Assembly (NCBI GenBank): GCA_034376265.1
Contig: JAXMJU010000179.1
Coordinates: 8,050-72,049, forward strand
Length of the DNA: 64,000 nucleotides
DNA from: Sulfuritalea sp034376265
GTDB lineage: Bacteria > Pseudomonadota > Gammaproteobacteria > Burkholderiales > Rhodocyclaceae
Direction: 5' to 3'
Shown: positions 8,005 to 16,801 of the stretch, piece after piece
How positions within the stretch are numbered: the stretch's first letter is position 1
Layout: each line of letters starts with the position of its first letter
Notes under the pieces: model-generated
The model's input: the letters and a program-made list of their open reading frames with translations, nothing else
The model's database searches: none
Told to the model about the DNA's origin: nothing
Made by a program: the position numbers and the translations under genes

Positions 8005-9126
8005 TCACTTGGTCTTTTTTGCGCTGCCAAGGAAGCCATCGGTGGGTTTCATGGCATAGGGCCGAAACACGTCGACCCGGGAGAACCATTGATCGACGAA
8101 GTAGATGCGATCATTCTCGTCGACCGTTATTCCTGAAGGCAGCATGTAGCCGGCGGGAACATCCTTTTCCGAGCGGTCGCCGACGAACATCAGCAATTCT
8201 CCGTCGGCGTTGAACACCTGAAAGTTGCCGAAGGCGGAATCGGCGACATACACGTTGCCGATGGAATCGACCGCAACTTCCTTGGGCCGCGCGAAATCAC
8301 CGAGTTGTTTACCGGCCTGGCCGAAGCTCTTGATGAACTTGCCGTCCTTGTCGAATATCTGTACGCGGAAATTACCGCCATCGACGACATAAATCCGCCC
8401 ATCCTTGCCGACCGCCACATCGCGCGGCAGATTGAACTCACCGGGATTGGAACCACGCTTGCCGATGTCAAAAAGGTGCTGCCCATTTCGCGTATCGAAG
8501 ACCCTGACCCGATGCTGATCGGAAGACACGCCGCCGATATCGACCACGTAGATGCGGCTGCCGTCCGGGCTCACGGTAACGCTGGACAGACGCTTGAACA
8601 TCTTCGCTTCCCCTATTCTGCGCAGGAACTTGCCTTCGATGTCAAATACCATGATTTGATTGCGGGTCGCATCGGCGACATATACGGTGCCGCTCCGATC
8701 CACATCGATGCCAAGCGGTTTCAGTACCGTGTTTTCCACGTCGGAGTCGCCGATCAGGTAATGCTTTTGGCCGGGAACATCGAACACGCGAACCATCCGG
8801 GCGGCAGAATCGGTTACCAAGACCTTGCCGCGATATACCGCTACCGCATAGGGCTTCACCAGAGGCTGGTTTTCGACGCTGGCCACTCCGGTCAACGCGC
8901 GCCTTAATGCACCTTCGTCGGTTTCCGGGGTGACATCGGCGCTGCCGCGTATGGTCCGCTCAAAAACAAACCTGGGTTCATCCGGGGGCTGTGGAAATAC
9001 CAGGTTCCTCGCAGCCCGGCCCACCTGACTCATGTCGCGCTTTTGGATCGCCACGCAGCCCGCGAGCGAACCCAGCGTCGCCAGGATGAGAATCGAGCCG
9101 CCGAGCCGGGAAAAAGATGATTTCAT
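8005..9126 (-). CDS. NHL-repeat beta-propeller lipoprotein
   Basis: A 373-residue lipoprotein: the signal peptide ends in the lipobox LAGC, and about 60 residues later six NHL units begin. Recognisable blades include PYAVAVYRGKVLVTDS, GIDVDRSGTVYVADATR, VAVGKDGRIYVVDGGN and GITVDENDRIYFVDQW, enough for a closed six-bladed propeller. Such domains bind proteins or ligands and carry no redox centre. Its position between two paralogous tetraheme cytochromes suggests a scaffold for them. GGAG seven bases before ATG 9126 decides the start over more upstream codons. Membrane choice (inner or outer) is unknown. Confidence 0.88.
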   Translation of the reverse strand: MKSSFSRLGGSILILATLGSLAGCVAIQKRDMSQVGRAARNLVFPQPPDEPRFVFERTIRGSADVTPETDEGALRRALTGVASVENQPLVKPYAVAVYRGKVLVTDSAARMVRVFDVPGQKHYLIGDSDVENTVLKPLGIDVDRSGTVYVADATRNQIMVFDIEGKFLRRIGEAKMFKRLSSVTVSPDGSRIYVVDIGGVSSDQHRVRVFDTRNGQHLFDIGKRGSNPGEFNLPRDVAVGKDGRIYVVDGGNFRVQIFDKDGKFIKSFGQAGKQLGDFARPKEVAVDSIGNVYVADSAFGNFQVFNADGELLMFVGDRSEKDVPAGYMLPSGITVDENDRIYFVDQWFSRVDVFRPYAMKPTDGFLGSAKKTK

Positions 9127-9194
9127 TGATTTGCTCCGATGGTTGTTCATACGTTCAAGTTGCTGCACAGCGCCCCATGGTCATTTCGCCCTTG

Positions 9195-9983
9195 CTACTT
9201 GTCGTGACAGGTCAGGCAAAGTTTGCTGCCGTCATTGGCCACTCGCAGAAAAGTTCTCGCCTGGCTATGCGGATCATGGCAACTGCTGCATTCGATATAG
9301 GGAACGATCGGGCCACGGACATCAAGCTCGTCGTCCTCCTCGCTTGCACCCTCGCGACGCCCATAAAGTGGCAAATCAGCACGGGTGCGACGCGCCGTCA
9401 CGCCGTCCCTCGAAACCCACCAAACCGCCCTGCCTTCAATCAAGCCTTGGCTGGCATCGCGAAAATCGTCCACCGCCGTGAGATGCTCCGCAGCCTTGAA
9501 CGGTTGCGCCGAACTGCCTCGGTATGTTTGAGTGGAGCGGCCGGTATGCTTGATGGCTCCACGGTACGGCACTCCGTAGGGGTGATCCGCCGAGGTGCGG
9601 CCCAGCTCGAACGCCTGGTTGGAATCATGGCAGGACAGGCATGCGACCGATTGCGAACCAACCGATGGCTTGCCTAGCCCCAGACGGCCAATATCGTCAT
9701 AGATCGCGAACACATGATCGGGGCCAAGCGACTGTTGCCATAACGGATGTCGGGAACCCGTGGTGCCGGTACTGCCGGCCGGAAGCTCTCCGATATCTAT
9801 TGCCGGGGTGTGACAGAAGACGCATACCGCTCGTTCGTTAACTGTTTTATCCCGCGAGCGGATCAAATTGTGCGGCGTCGCCCGAATATCCGCCACGGCA
9901 TCGATCGTCATCAGCCCGCCCAGAGCAATCAGCGCCCATGACAGGAGCCAATTTGCGCGCAGCGACAGCGGCCCAAGCTTCAT
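9195..9983 (-). CDS. tetraheme doubled-CxxCH cytochrome
   Basis: A 262-residue exported protein (signal or anchor at about residues 11-32) with CVFCH (54-58), CLSCH (115-119), CSSCH (232-236) and CLTCH (256-260). Motif order, contexts (VFCHTP, SCHDPHS, LCLTCHDK) and C-terminus match its paralogue at 6889-7707, although the middle regions differ. It is 68 nt upstream of the NHL lipoprotein gene and likely co-transcribed. The 222-nt gap before it contains an inverted repeat with widely spaced arms at 10125-10158. A role in periplasmic electron transfer is inferred from the family. Confidence 0.87.
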   Translation of the reverse strand: MKLGPLSLRANWLLSWALIALGGLMTIDAVADIRATPHNLIRSRDKTVNERAVCVFCHTPAIDIGELPAGSTGTTGSRHPLWQQSLGPDHVFAIYDDIGRLGLGKPSVGSQSVACLSCHDSNQAFELGRTSADHPYGVPYRGAIKHTGRSTQTYRGSSAQPFKAAEHLTAVDDFRDASQGLIEGRAVWWVSRDGVTARRTRADLPLYGRREGASEEDDELDVRGPIVPYIECSSCHDPHSQARTFLRVANDGSKLCLTCHDK

Positions 9984-10124
9984 ACGGCTATTCGAACCCG
10001 ATTGATGGAATCGCTAGGTACATATGGACGGCCACGAAAAACAGCATCTACCCCGCAACGGACCGAATAATCGGCCTCGGATAAGGGCAATACACCACTA
10101 TCAGCCAATAAGACTAACTCTTTC

Positions 10125-10158
10125 ATTGAATTCCGATGTATCTCATTGTAGATTCAAT
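10125..10158. promoter_or_regulatory. inverted repeat ATTGAAT / ATTCAAT
   Basis: Seven-base arms separated by 20 bases lie about 140-175 bp upstream of the tetraheme gene starting at 9983. It could be an operator for a dimeric regulator, or chance in this AT-richer gap. Confidence 0.25.
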
Positions 10159-10205
10159 TTTCCCTTGCCTGCCATCGATCAATTATTTGCTCGATACCAA
10201 TTCTG

Positions 10206-10595
10206 CTACTGCCCTTGCACCATTCGCGTCTGGCCTTCCAAACTCGCAACCTTTCCCAGCATGTAATCAAGACCCGCCGCAGCCTGCGCATCGGAGATCG
10301 AAGCGTTGCCGCCCTTCGGCGGCATTCCGCCCTTGCCGCGCAGCACCGAATTCAAAAGATTTTGTCGTCCGATGGACAAACGCGGCTCCCAGTCCGCCTG
10401 ATTGTCAATACGCGGCGCCATTGCGACGCCGTTGACGTGGCACAAGGCACAGTTCTGCAGGAAGACTTCCTGTCCTGTTGCCCTGTCTTTGGCAACCGCG
10501 ATCCCCTCCATGGGTACAAGCGATACCATCCACACGGCCAGCGGAGCCAGGACCAGCAAAATCCGGAAAATGGCCAAATCCATTTTAATATGCAT
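10206..10595 (-). CDS. small c5-like mono-haem cytochrome c
   Basis: A 129-residue protein with an uncleaved or cleaved hydrophobic N-terminus (about residues 8-34) and one haem motif CALCH (49-53). A likely Met ligand lies in GGMPPKGG, and the domain closes with AAGLDYMLGKV as in cytochrome c5/c555 types. Its sequence parallels the N-terminal domain of the fused cytochrome at 1724-2749 (WEPRL/WQPRL, GMPxKGGN), suggesting that the fusion arose from such a gene. GGAG lies about ten bases before ATG 10595. It is divergent from the next cytochrome gene. Confidence 0.85.
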   Translation of the reverse strand: MHIKMDLAIFRILLVLAPLAVWMVSLVPMEGIAVAKDRATGQEVFLQNCALCHVNGVAMAPRIDNQADWEPRLSIGRQNLLNSVLRGKGGMPPKGGNASISDAQAAAGLDYMLGKVASLEGQTRMVQGQ

Positions 10596-10761
10596 TGCCC
10601 AGAATCTCCGCCAAGGACCACGGAGTACCGGCGGAGTAACGCAAGAATCACACCAAAGAATTTTTCAGGCGCGATACCTGCTTTCGCCATTGCCGCATCA
10701 CATCGATTCGCTCTACCATGCACGCCTTGCGCAGACAATTCCACGGAGCACCCCAAAGGCC

Positions 10762-11850
10762 ATGACCGCCATGCAATCTCGATTTTTTAGAATTTTTGCC
10801 ATGCCGGCACTTGCCGCTATTGCATTGGGAACACTTGCTTCCTCGGAAGTGCTGGCAGGCAAGCATGATTCCAAAGGCGCCGACTCGAGGCCGGATGCGA
10901 TTTACCATAATTACTGCTCGGTCTGCCACGGCGACCGAGGTGACGGCCGCAGTCGTGCGCGAAACAGCCTGACTCCGCCGCCGCGGGACTTCACGAGCGC
11001 CGGGGAACTGAGCCGGGAAACGATGATCATCATCACCACGCACGGCAAGCCCGGCACCGCGATGGTAGGTTGGAAAACCCAGCTCAGCATTGCCGAGATC
11101 GAGAGCGTCGTCGATTACATCCGCAAGACCTTCATGATCGTGGTATTAGATCCACGACTGCAGAAAGGTAAGGCAATCTACGCGCAGAACTGCATCGCCT
11201 GCCATGGCGCGCAGGGACAAGGCAGCAATTTGCCCATCGGCGGCTCGTTGCCGGCGCGTGACTTGGCCTCACCCCAGGCCCGTGCGGAGCTGACTCGAGA
11301 ACGAATGGTCTCGTCGGTAACCAGCGGTAGACCTGGAACGGCGATGGCGGGATTTGGCGGTCGCCTTTCAGGACCGGACATCGAAGCCGTGGTTGACTAT
11401 GTGCGTAGCGCCCTTATGGTCCCACAGACCAATATATCAGGCACCGATGCCCACGCCGGGCGCGAGGCTGGATCGAGGGCCCCGCTGCCAAAAGCGACAA
11501 AGGCATCCGGTGCGGACATGAAGCAACCGATGCCGAATGGACTGAAGGGTGATGCGGTTGCCGGCGGCCGCTTCTACATGGCGAACTGCGCGACCTGCCA
11601 CGGAGTCACTGGCGACGGCAAGGGCCCACGCGCTTATTTCATCAACCCGAAGCCGCGCAATTTCCTCGAGCCCGGGTTCATCTCGGCATTCAACAGGCCA
11701 GCGGTTTATGCCGCGACGGCAACCGGCCGCCTTGGAACCGAAATGCCCGCCTGGAGCAAGGTTCTCAGCGAGCAGGAACTTGCCAATGTCTCGGAGTTCG
11801 TGTTTCGGCGCTTCATCCTGCCGGGGCAAAGATCAGCCAAGACCAAGTAG
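10762..11850 (+). CDS. secreted cytochrome with three class I haem domains
   Basis: A 362-residue protein: signal peptide ending near residue 32 (EVLA), then three similar class I cytochrome c domains with CSVCH (52-56), CIACH (144-148) and CATCH (276-280). Each domain has a later GTAM or TEMP segment that could supply the Met ligand and ends in a VDYIR- or VSEFVF-type helix. A charged linker (about 222-265) separates domains two and three. Such triple-domain proteins act as periplasmic wires or dehydrogenase subunits. ATG 10762 has AAAGG upstream; the longer open frame lacks export sequence. It is followed 15 nt later by a gene of the same design. Confidence 0.88.
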   Translation: MTAMQSRFFRIFAMPALAAIALGTLASSEVLAGKHDSKGADSRPDAIYHNYCSVCHGDRGDGRSRARNSLTPPPRDFTSAGELSRETMIIITTHGKPGTAMVGWKTQLSIAEIESVVDYIRKTFMIVVLDPRLQKGKAIYAQNCIACHGAQGQGSNLPIGGSLPARDLASPQARAELTRERMVSSVTSGRPGTAMAGFGGRLSGPDIEAVVDYVRSALMVPQTNISGTDAHAGREAGSRAPLPKATKASGADMKQPMPNGLKGDAVAGGRFYMANCATCHGVTGDGKGPRAYFINPKPRNFLEPGFISAFNRPAVYAATATGRLGTEMPAWSKVLSEQELANVSEFVFRRFILPGQRSAKTK

Positions 11851-11865
11851 TCGAAGCCTACCTGC

Positions 11866-12861
11866 ATGAGGGCGCTTGCTTTCGCCGCCATTTTGGCTGC
11901 GCTGCCATTTCAGGCGAGCGCAACGTCTTCGCGCGACTTGGTCGCGGAAGGCCGTCTGATCTATAACTTCCGCTGCTATTTTTGCCACGGATACTCGGGC
12001 AATGCCAAAACCGTGGCGGCAAGCTTTCTGGCGCCTCCTCCGGCTGATTTCACTGGCGCGTCCGAAACGACTCTGTCGGAATCAAAAATAGTCGCCACAC
12101 TAAAGGATGGCAGACGCGGGACGGCGATGAAGTCCTTCGCTTCGGTGTTGTCCGGCGATGAAATTAGAGCGGTGGCACGTTTTGTATTTGACGAGTTCGT
12201 TGTCAGGAAGGCCGCAAATACGCGCTATCACACCGCGGAAAATGGATGGCCGGATCACGAGCGCTATCGCCCCGCCTTCCCGTTTGCGACCGGTGCGATT
12301 TCACTCAACCAAGCCTGGGAGACGCTGAGCCCCGAGCAAGCACGTGGCAAACGGCTGTTTCTGGATACCTGCATCACATGCCATGACAGGGGTGCTTCCA
12401 CCGATCAGGATATGGTTTGGGAAGCCCGGCCGCTGTCCTATCCACGCAACAATTTCTCCTATTCCACACCACAAAAAGTCGATGCGACGACCAGCGCCAG
12501 TCCCTACGCCCTGCACGATATTCCGCCCAAGCTCAAGCGCCTGACCCGATTGGAAAAAAAAGGGGAGAAGCTGTTTCAATCAAACTGCGCTTTCTGCCAT
12601 GCCGCCGACGGAACCGGGAAGAACTGGATTGGAAGCTTTCTCGAGCCGCATCCGCGCAATCTTCGGGATACCGGATTCATGAGCCGGATCACCCGGCAGC
12701 GCTTCGTCGATGTCGTGCGCGAAGGCTTGCCCAATACTTCGATGCCGGCATGGAAAAGTGTCCTGTCCTCACAGGACATCAACGCCGTTGCAGATTACGT
12801 CAGTCGCGCTTTTCATCCCCTGCGGACCGTCCCGGCAGATCCGCAGAATGCTGGCCGTTAG
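11866..12861 (+). CDS. secreted cytochrome with three class I haem domains
   Basis: A 331-residue protein with signal peptide (1-19, QASA) and haem motifs CYFCH (37-41), CITCH (169-173) and CAFCH (241-245). Domain layout resembles the preceding gene, including LAPPPADFTGA beside the TPPPRDFTSA of its neighbour, so the two form a tandem, probably functioning together. Its last 62 nt overlap, on the opposite strand, the end of the haem-sensor diguanylate cyclase gene; both frames are intact. The ribosome site is weak, so translation may depend on the upstream gene. Electron partner unknown. Confidence 0.86.
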   Translation: MRALAFAAILAALPFQASATSSRDLVAEGRLIYNFRCYFCHGYSGNAKTVAASFLAPPPADFTGASETTLSESKIVATLKDGRRGTAMKSFASVLSGDEIRAVARFVFDEFVVRKAANTRYHTAENGWPDHERYRPAFPFATGAISLNQAWETLSPEQARGKRLFLDTCITCHDRGASTDQDMVWEARPLSYPRNNFSYSTPQKVDATTSASPYALHDIPPKLKRLTRLEKKGEKLFQSNCAFCHAADGTGKNWIGSFLEPHPRNLRDTGFMSRITRQRFVDVVREGLPNTSMPAWKSVLSSQDINAVADYVSRAFHPLRTVPADPQNAGR

Positions 12862-14560
12862 GGCTTGGCGGCCTTCCCAGTAAATCTGGAACAAAGAAAT
12901 ACATTCCTGCGCGTCCACTGTTCTTGACCTTGTACATCGCTGCATCTGCGTGTTTCAGCAGCGTTTCTCCGTCCTTGGCATCGCGCGGAAACATACTGAT
13001 GCCGATACTCGTGGTGATCGCAACTTCCTGCCCCCCGAGGACGATCGGCATCTGCATTGCATCCAGAATTTTTTGCGCAACCGCGCGCACATCGGCCTCC
13101 GCCGCTACTTTCGGCAGCAATAGTGTGAATTCGTCTCCACCCATGCGGGCAACTGTGTCGGAAGCACGCACGCATTGCCGCAACCGCCGGGCAACTTCCT
13201 TGAGGCAGGCATCACCCGCTTCATGCCCCATGGTGTCGTTGATTTCCTTGAAGTGATCGAGATCGAGGAACATGACGGCGACTGTGCCGGATTTGGAACG
13301 TCTAGCCTGCGCCAGCACCTGATCGAGCCGGTCGAGAAATAGCATGCGATTCGGCAACCCGGTCAGGGAATCGTGAAAGGCCTGAAAACTGATCCGCTCC
13401 TCGCGCTTTTTGCGTTCCGTAACATCCGAAAAGATTGCCACGTAATGCTCGACCTCGCCCTGTCCATTCTTCACCGCACCGATGCTGAGTCTTTCAGCAT
13501 ATACGGAGCCATTCTTGCGTCGGTTCCATATTTCGCCGCGCCATTCACCCTTCTCGCGCAGAACGCGCCAGAACTCGCGATAGAAAGCGTCATCCTGCCG
13601 ACCTGACTTGAGTACAGCGGGAGTCAATCCGATCACTTCCTCCGCGCTGTAGCCGGTTGTCTCGACGAAAGCTGGATTGACCAGTTGAATCCGTGAGCCG
13701 GCATCCGTCACGACGATGCCCTCGAGAGAATTTTCGAACACAATCCGCGACATGCGCTGCTCCGAGAGCAGTTCCTTGGCCTTGTCCATGACCTGGTTGA
13801 AGGCTTCGGTCGCCTGGCCAATCTCATCATTGCCGCTACTGTGCAAATGTGCCGTGGCTTCCAGGTCGCCCTGGGAAATAAGCGTCAGACCTCGTGTCAT
13901 TCGCCGCAGGGGTTGGGTCACCCAATGCGAGATGAAGTACCAGATGAATAGAGCCAACGGGATGCAAAGCAATGCCGCTACGCCAGAAGCACTGAAGGCA
14001 AACAAACGTGCGGTTTGATTGGCCCGGGCCAGGGATATCTCCATGCTGACTGCACCGAGCACGGTTCCCGCCTCCACTTTGTGGCAGTCCATGCAGTTCT
14101 TGCCCAGATAGTTTCTCAGGGCAACCGCAGGCAGAATGACCCGCAGTTTCTCACTTCCGTCAGCGCCGACAAATATCTCGTGATAAGCCTTCCCGGTATC
14201 CAGCACAGAGCGCTCCGCGGCGCTGTTGGGCAATTCGCCGGCATGCCCTTCCCCGAACTGAAGCACGACAGGGCGGCCGCGAAACACCTGTAGCGACTCA
14301 ATATGGTTGCTGTCCCTGATCTGGTCGAGAAAAATGTTCCGCTGGGCGACCTGGCCGGTGATCATCATGCCGGTAAGTCCGGCCATGGTCATTTGATAAA
14401 CGCTTTCGGCAAAATCCTGCGCCTGATCGACGGCAATCTTCTTTTGCTGCAAAGTACCCCAATAAATCAGCCCGACACCGGAGCAGATCGTTCCGGCAAG
14501 AATGACTGCTACCAGGCGAACCCATATCTTGAGGTTGTTTGACCAGCCGAACCAGCTCAT
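12800..14560 (-). CDS. c-type-haem sensor diguanylate cyclase (HAMP-PAS-GGDEF)
   Basis: A 586-residue inner-membrane protein. TM1 is at about 10-33, then a periplasmic DUF3365-like domain with a covalent haem motif CMDCH at 156-160, TM2 at about 185-212, HAMP, PAS (about 270-390) and a GGDEF domain. GGDEF itself is at 474-478. The inhibitory-site motif RASD precedes GGDEF by five residues, so product inhibition is likely. It should make c-di-GMP in response to redox state or a haem ligand in the periplasm. ATG 14560 is chosen because the membrane segment follows; upstream codons are non-ATG. Next to the cytochrome locus it may couple electron-acceptor state to biofilm or attachment (inference). 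Confidence 0.9.
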   Translation of the reverse strand: MSWFGWSNNLKIWVRLVAVILAGTICSGVGLIYWGTLQQKKIAVDQAQDFAESVYQMTMAGLTGMMITGQVAQRNIFLDQIRDSNHIESLQVFRGRPVVLQFGEGHAGELPNSAAERSVLDTGKAYHEIFVGADGSEKLRVILPAVALRNYLGKNCMDCHKVEAGTVLGAVSMEISLARANQTARLFAFSASGVAALLCIPLALFIWYFISHWVTQPLRRMTRGLTLISQGDLEATAHLHSSGNDEIGQATEAFNQVMDKAKELLSEQRMSRIVFENSLEGIVVTDAGSRIQLVNPAFVETTGYSAEEVIGLTPAVLKSGRQDDAFYREFWRVLREKGEWRGEIWNRRKNGSVYAERLSIGAVKNGQGEVEHYVAIFSDVTERKKREERISFQAFHDSLTGLPNRMLFLDRLDQVLAQARRSKSGTVAVMFLDLDHFKEINDTMGHEAGDACLKEVARRLRQCVRASDTVARMGGDEFTLLLPKVAAEADVRAVAQKILDAMQMPIVLGGQEVAITTSIGISMFPRDAKDGETLLKHADAAMYKVKNSGRAGMYFFVPDLLGRPPSPNGQHSADLPGRSAGDEKRD

Positions 14561-14676
14561 GTCTTTGTTATGCTCAGCATGCGGATCTCCCAAGCCGGAT
14601 CCCGACTCCAGTTTATTAAGTGTGCAATAAATGTTCCAGATATCAAAACTGTGCCAATCCAAGTGGAATCCTGGTG

Positions 14677-15486
14677 ATGATTAGCTTGGGTCTTTCGACA
14701 TGGGCTGCCGCAGGGGCAAGCTCGCTATGCATTCTTCTATCGGGTTGTGCAGCATCCGGCCCCCCATGGGGACAGGACAACTCCCGCCACCATGGCGGCG
14801 CCCCGACTCCACCTCGCGCCGAAATTACCGTATGGCGTTTGGACGACTTGGTGCGGCTTGATCAACCCATGGTCTTGTTGCGCGACTCGCAGGGGATCCA
14901 AGGGGCTATTGAAGGCGGACTCGTGAAGCGCGTTCATGCAACCAGTGAAAAGATGCTTCAAGCAGCCGGCGAGGGCCCCAAACCCGAATTTGTCTTGCTT
15001 GCTTCCGGATCGGTCAACGCATTCGCATTCTTCAATGGAAATCAACCAACGATCGCGTTCACCCTGGGCATGGTCCGCCTGCTCGCTGAGGACGATGATG
15101 CCTGGGCCGCCCTGCTGGGGCACGAACTGGCCCATCTTCGGCTCGATCATCATCGGAACATGAGCGCTCGGCGCGAGAAGACAGAAACGGCCAGCTCCTT
15201 CGCCGGATTGGTGCTGGCAACAATTGGCCTGCCGTTCGCCAGCCTGGCAGCCGATGCGACAGCGACATTGGCCGACCGCGCCTTCAGCCGCGACGATGAA
15301 CGCCAGGCAGATAGCACCGGCGTGGGCTACATGCGCCGCGCCGGGTATGCGGCAAATGGCGCAGTCCGCCTGCAACAACTTTTGCTGACGACGCCCAGCC
15401 GGAACGCAATCCCATTTCTGAGCACCCATCCGGGCGGCGAGGAAAGAATAGCGAATCTTCGGGAATTTATAAAAGGCGAGAACTGA
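14677..15486 (+). CDS. M48-family metalloprotease lipoprotein
   Basis: A 269-residue lipoprotein with lipobox LSGC (Cys 24) and the zinc motif HELAH at 149-153. The third ligand is probably Glu 208 in DDERQADSTG, the hallmark of M48 peptidases such as BepA/LoiP. Those enzymes act in the periplasm on misfolded or stalled outer-membrane proteins. Placed between the haem sensor and the c4 cytochrome, it may serve quality control of the outer-membrane conduit (inference). ATG 14677 was chosen because the signal peptide starts there. Confidence 0.88.
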   Translation: MISLGLSTWAAAGASSLCILLSGCAASGPPWGQDNSRHHGGAPTPPRAEITVWRLDDLVRLDQPMVLLRDSQGIQGAIEGGLVKRVHATSEKMLQAAGEGPKPEFVLLASGSVNAFAFFNGNQPTIAFTLGMVRLLAEDDDAWAALLGHELAHLRLDHHRNMSARREKTETASSFAGLVLATIGLPFASLAADATATLADRAFSRDDERQADSTGVGYMRRAGYAANGAVRLQQLLLTTPSRNAIPFLSTHPGGEERIANLREFIKGEN

Positions 15487-15549
15487 GACGCTGGAACTGG
15501 GAATGATTCTGATCCAGAATGGCATTTGAATTGGGAGAAGGAACAAGGA

Positions 15550-16161
15550 ATGGGACTGGGGTTTGGACGGAAGCTGGCGATACTGATCCTCGCGACCGTG
15601 TGCGGCGTCGCCGGTGCAGCGACGACTAACGCCAAACGCATCCTTGACATCGCCGTTGAGCGTTGCAGCACCTGCCACGGTCCGACCGGACAAAGTTCGA
15701 ATTCCCTATTCCCCAAACTGAGCGGGCAGAACGCTGCCTACCTCGTTCAGCAAATGTTCAATTTCAAGAGTAGGGGTCGCCGGAGCACGGTAATGGAGCC
15801 GCAACTGGCTGATCTGTCCGGCGACGATATCATGCAACTGGCGAGCCATTTCAGCGGCGAGAGACTGAATCCCAGGCCGGTGCCCGACAGGGCGCTTGCC
15901 GAAGCAGGACGCAAAGTGTATTTGCTGGGCAACCCCAAAAGCGGCGTTCCCGCATGCGCGGTCTGTCACGGCCCTACCGCAAGAGGAGGGCAAATGCTGC
16001 CGCGGCTTGCCGGACAACACGCCGAATACCTGGAATTGCAGTTGCGCCGCTTTATCGAGCGCTCACGAACCACGGACCAGACTCTGATGCATTCGGTAGC
16101 ATCGAAATTAGCCGAGGACGAGATCCGCTCGGTAAGCTATTTTCTGTCCGGCCTGGATTAG
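15550..16161 (+). CDS. c4-type diheme cytochrome c
   Basis: A 203-residue periplasmic protein with signal peptide (about 1-23) and two class I domains of equal size, CSTCHGPTG at 39-47 and CAVCHGPTA at 136-144. Each is followed by PKLSGQ or PRLAGQ, typical of cytochrome c4, which usually passes electrons from the bc1 complex or other donors to terminal enzymes. AAGGA and CAAGGA precede ATG 15550; a TTG further upstream is less likely. It is the last cytochrome of the locus and probably stands 3' of the M48 protease in one transcript. Confidence 0.9.
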   Translation: MGLGFGRKLAILILATVCGVAGAATTNAKRILDIAVERCSTCHGPTGQSSNSLFPKLSGQNAAYLVQQMFNFKSRGRRSTVMEPQLADLSGDDIMQLASHFSGERLNPRPVPDRALAEAGRKVYLLGNPKSGVPACAVCHGPTARGGQMLPRLAGQHAEYLELQLRRFIERSRTTDQTLMHSVASKLAEDEIRSVSYFLSGLD

Positions 16162-16197
16162 GCCGTACGCGCCGCGATTCTGTTCTCCCGCAACTGA

Positions 16198-16689
16198 ATG
16201 AAAACCTTGCTCGTCGTATACCACTCGATGACGGGCGGCACCGAACAGATGGCGCGTGCGCTGGCGGCCGGCGCCGCAACCGAAGACGACGTAAGGACAC
16301 GCCTGCTGCATGCGTCGGAGGCTCAAGCGGCGGACATCCTCGATGCCGATGGCTATGTTTTCGCCACGCCGGAAAATCTTGCTGCGATCTCCGGACTGAT
16401 GAAGGATTTCTTCGATCGCTGCTACTACCCGGCATTCGACCGGATCAATGGCCGCCCCTACGCCGCGCTGATTTGTGCCGGCAGCGATGGGCAAAATGCG
16501 GCACGGCAGATTGATCGCATCGCCACCGGATGGCGCCTGCGGAGGGTCGCAGACAGCCTGATCGTCTGCACCCATGCACAGACGCCCGAGGAAATACTTT
16601 CCCCGAAGACGATCAGCGGGGTGGACCTGGAGCGCTGCAAGGAACTGGGCGCCGCGCTTGCGGCCGGCCTGGTCCTGGGCGTGTTCTGA
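16198..16689 (+). CDS. flavodoxin-like NAD(P)H-dependent oxidoreductase family protein
   Basis: A 163-residue cytoplasmic protein with a flavodoxin-type phosphate-binding loop at the N-terminus (VVYHSMTGGTEQMA). A second loop, FATPENLAAISGLMKDFFDR, resembles the NADPH-dependent FMN reductase family. Probably binds FMN and carries out a two-electron reduction; the substrate is unknown. It lies 36 nt after the c4 cytochrome and ends before a strong bidirectional terminator, so it may close the cytochrome transcript. Confidence 0.75.
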   Translation: MKTLLVVYHSMTGGTEQMARALAAGAATEDDVRTRLLHASEAQAADILDADGYVFATPENLAAISGLMKDFFDRCYYPAFDRINGRPYAALICAGSDGQNAARQIDRIATGWRLRRVADSLIVCTHAQTPEEILSPKTISGVDLERCKELGAALAAGLVLGVF

Positions 16690-16736
16690 CGAGGCATATC
16701 GACCCGAGGCGCGCCGCAAATTGCCGGGAACACAAA

Positions 16737-16769
16737 GACAAAACCCCGGCTCAAGGCCGGGGTTTTGTC
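16737..16769. terminator. bidirectional terminator
   Basis: A perfect 14-bp stem beginning GACAAAACCCCGGC with loop TCAAG and flanking A/T runs in both arms. It lies between the convergent flavodoxin-like gene and lysC. Confidence 0.92.
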
Positions 16770-16801
16770 CGAGCGGGCGCGAAGCGCCCTGCGGGCCGGC
16801 G

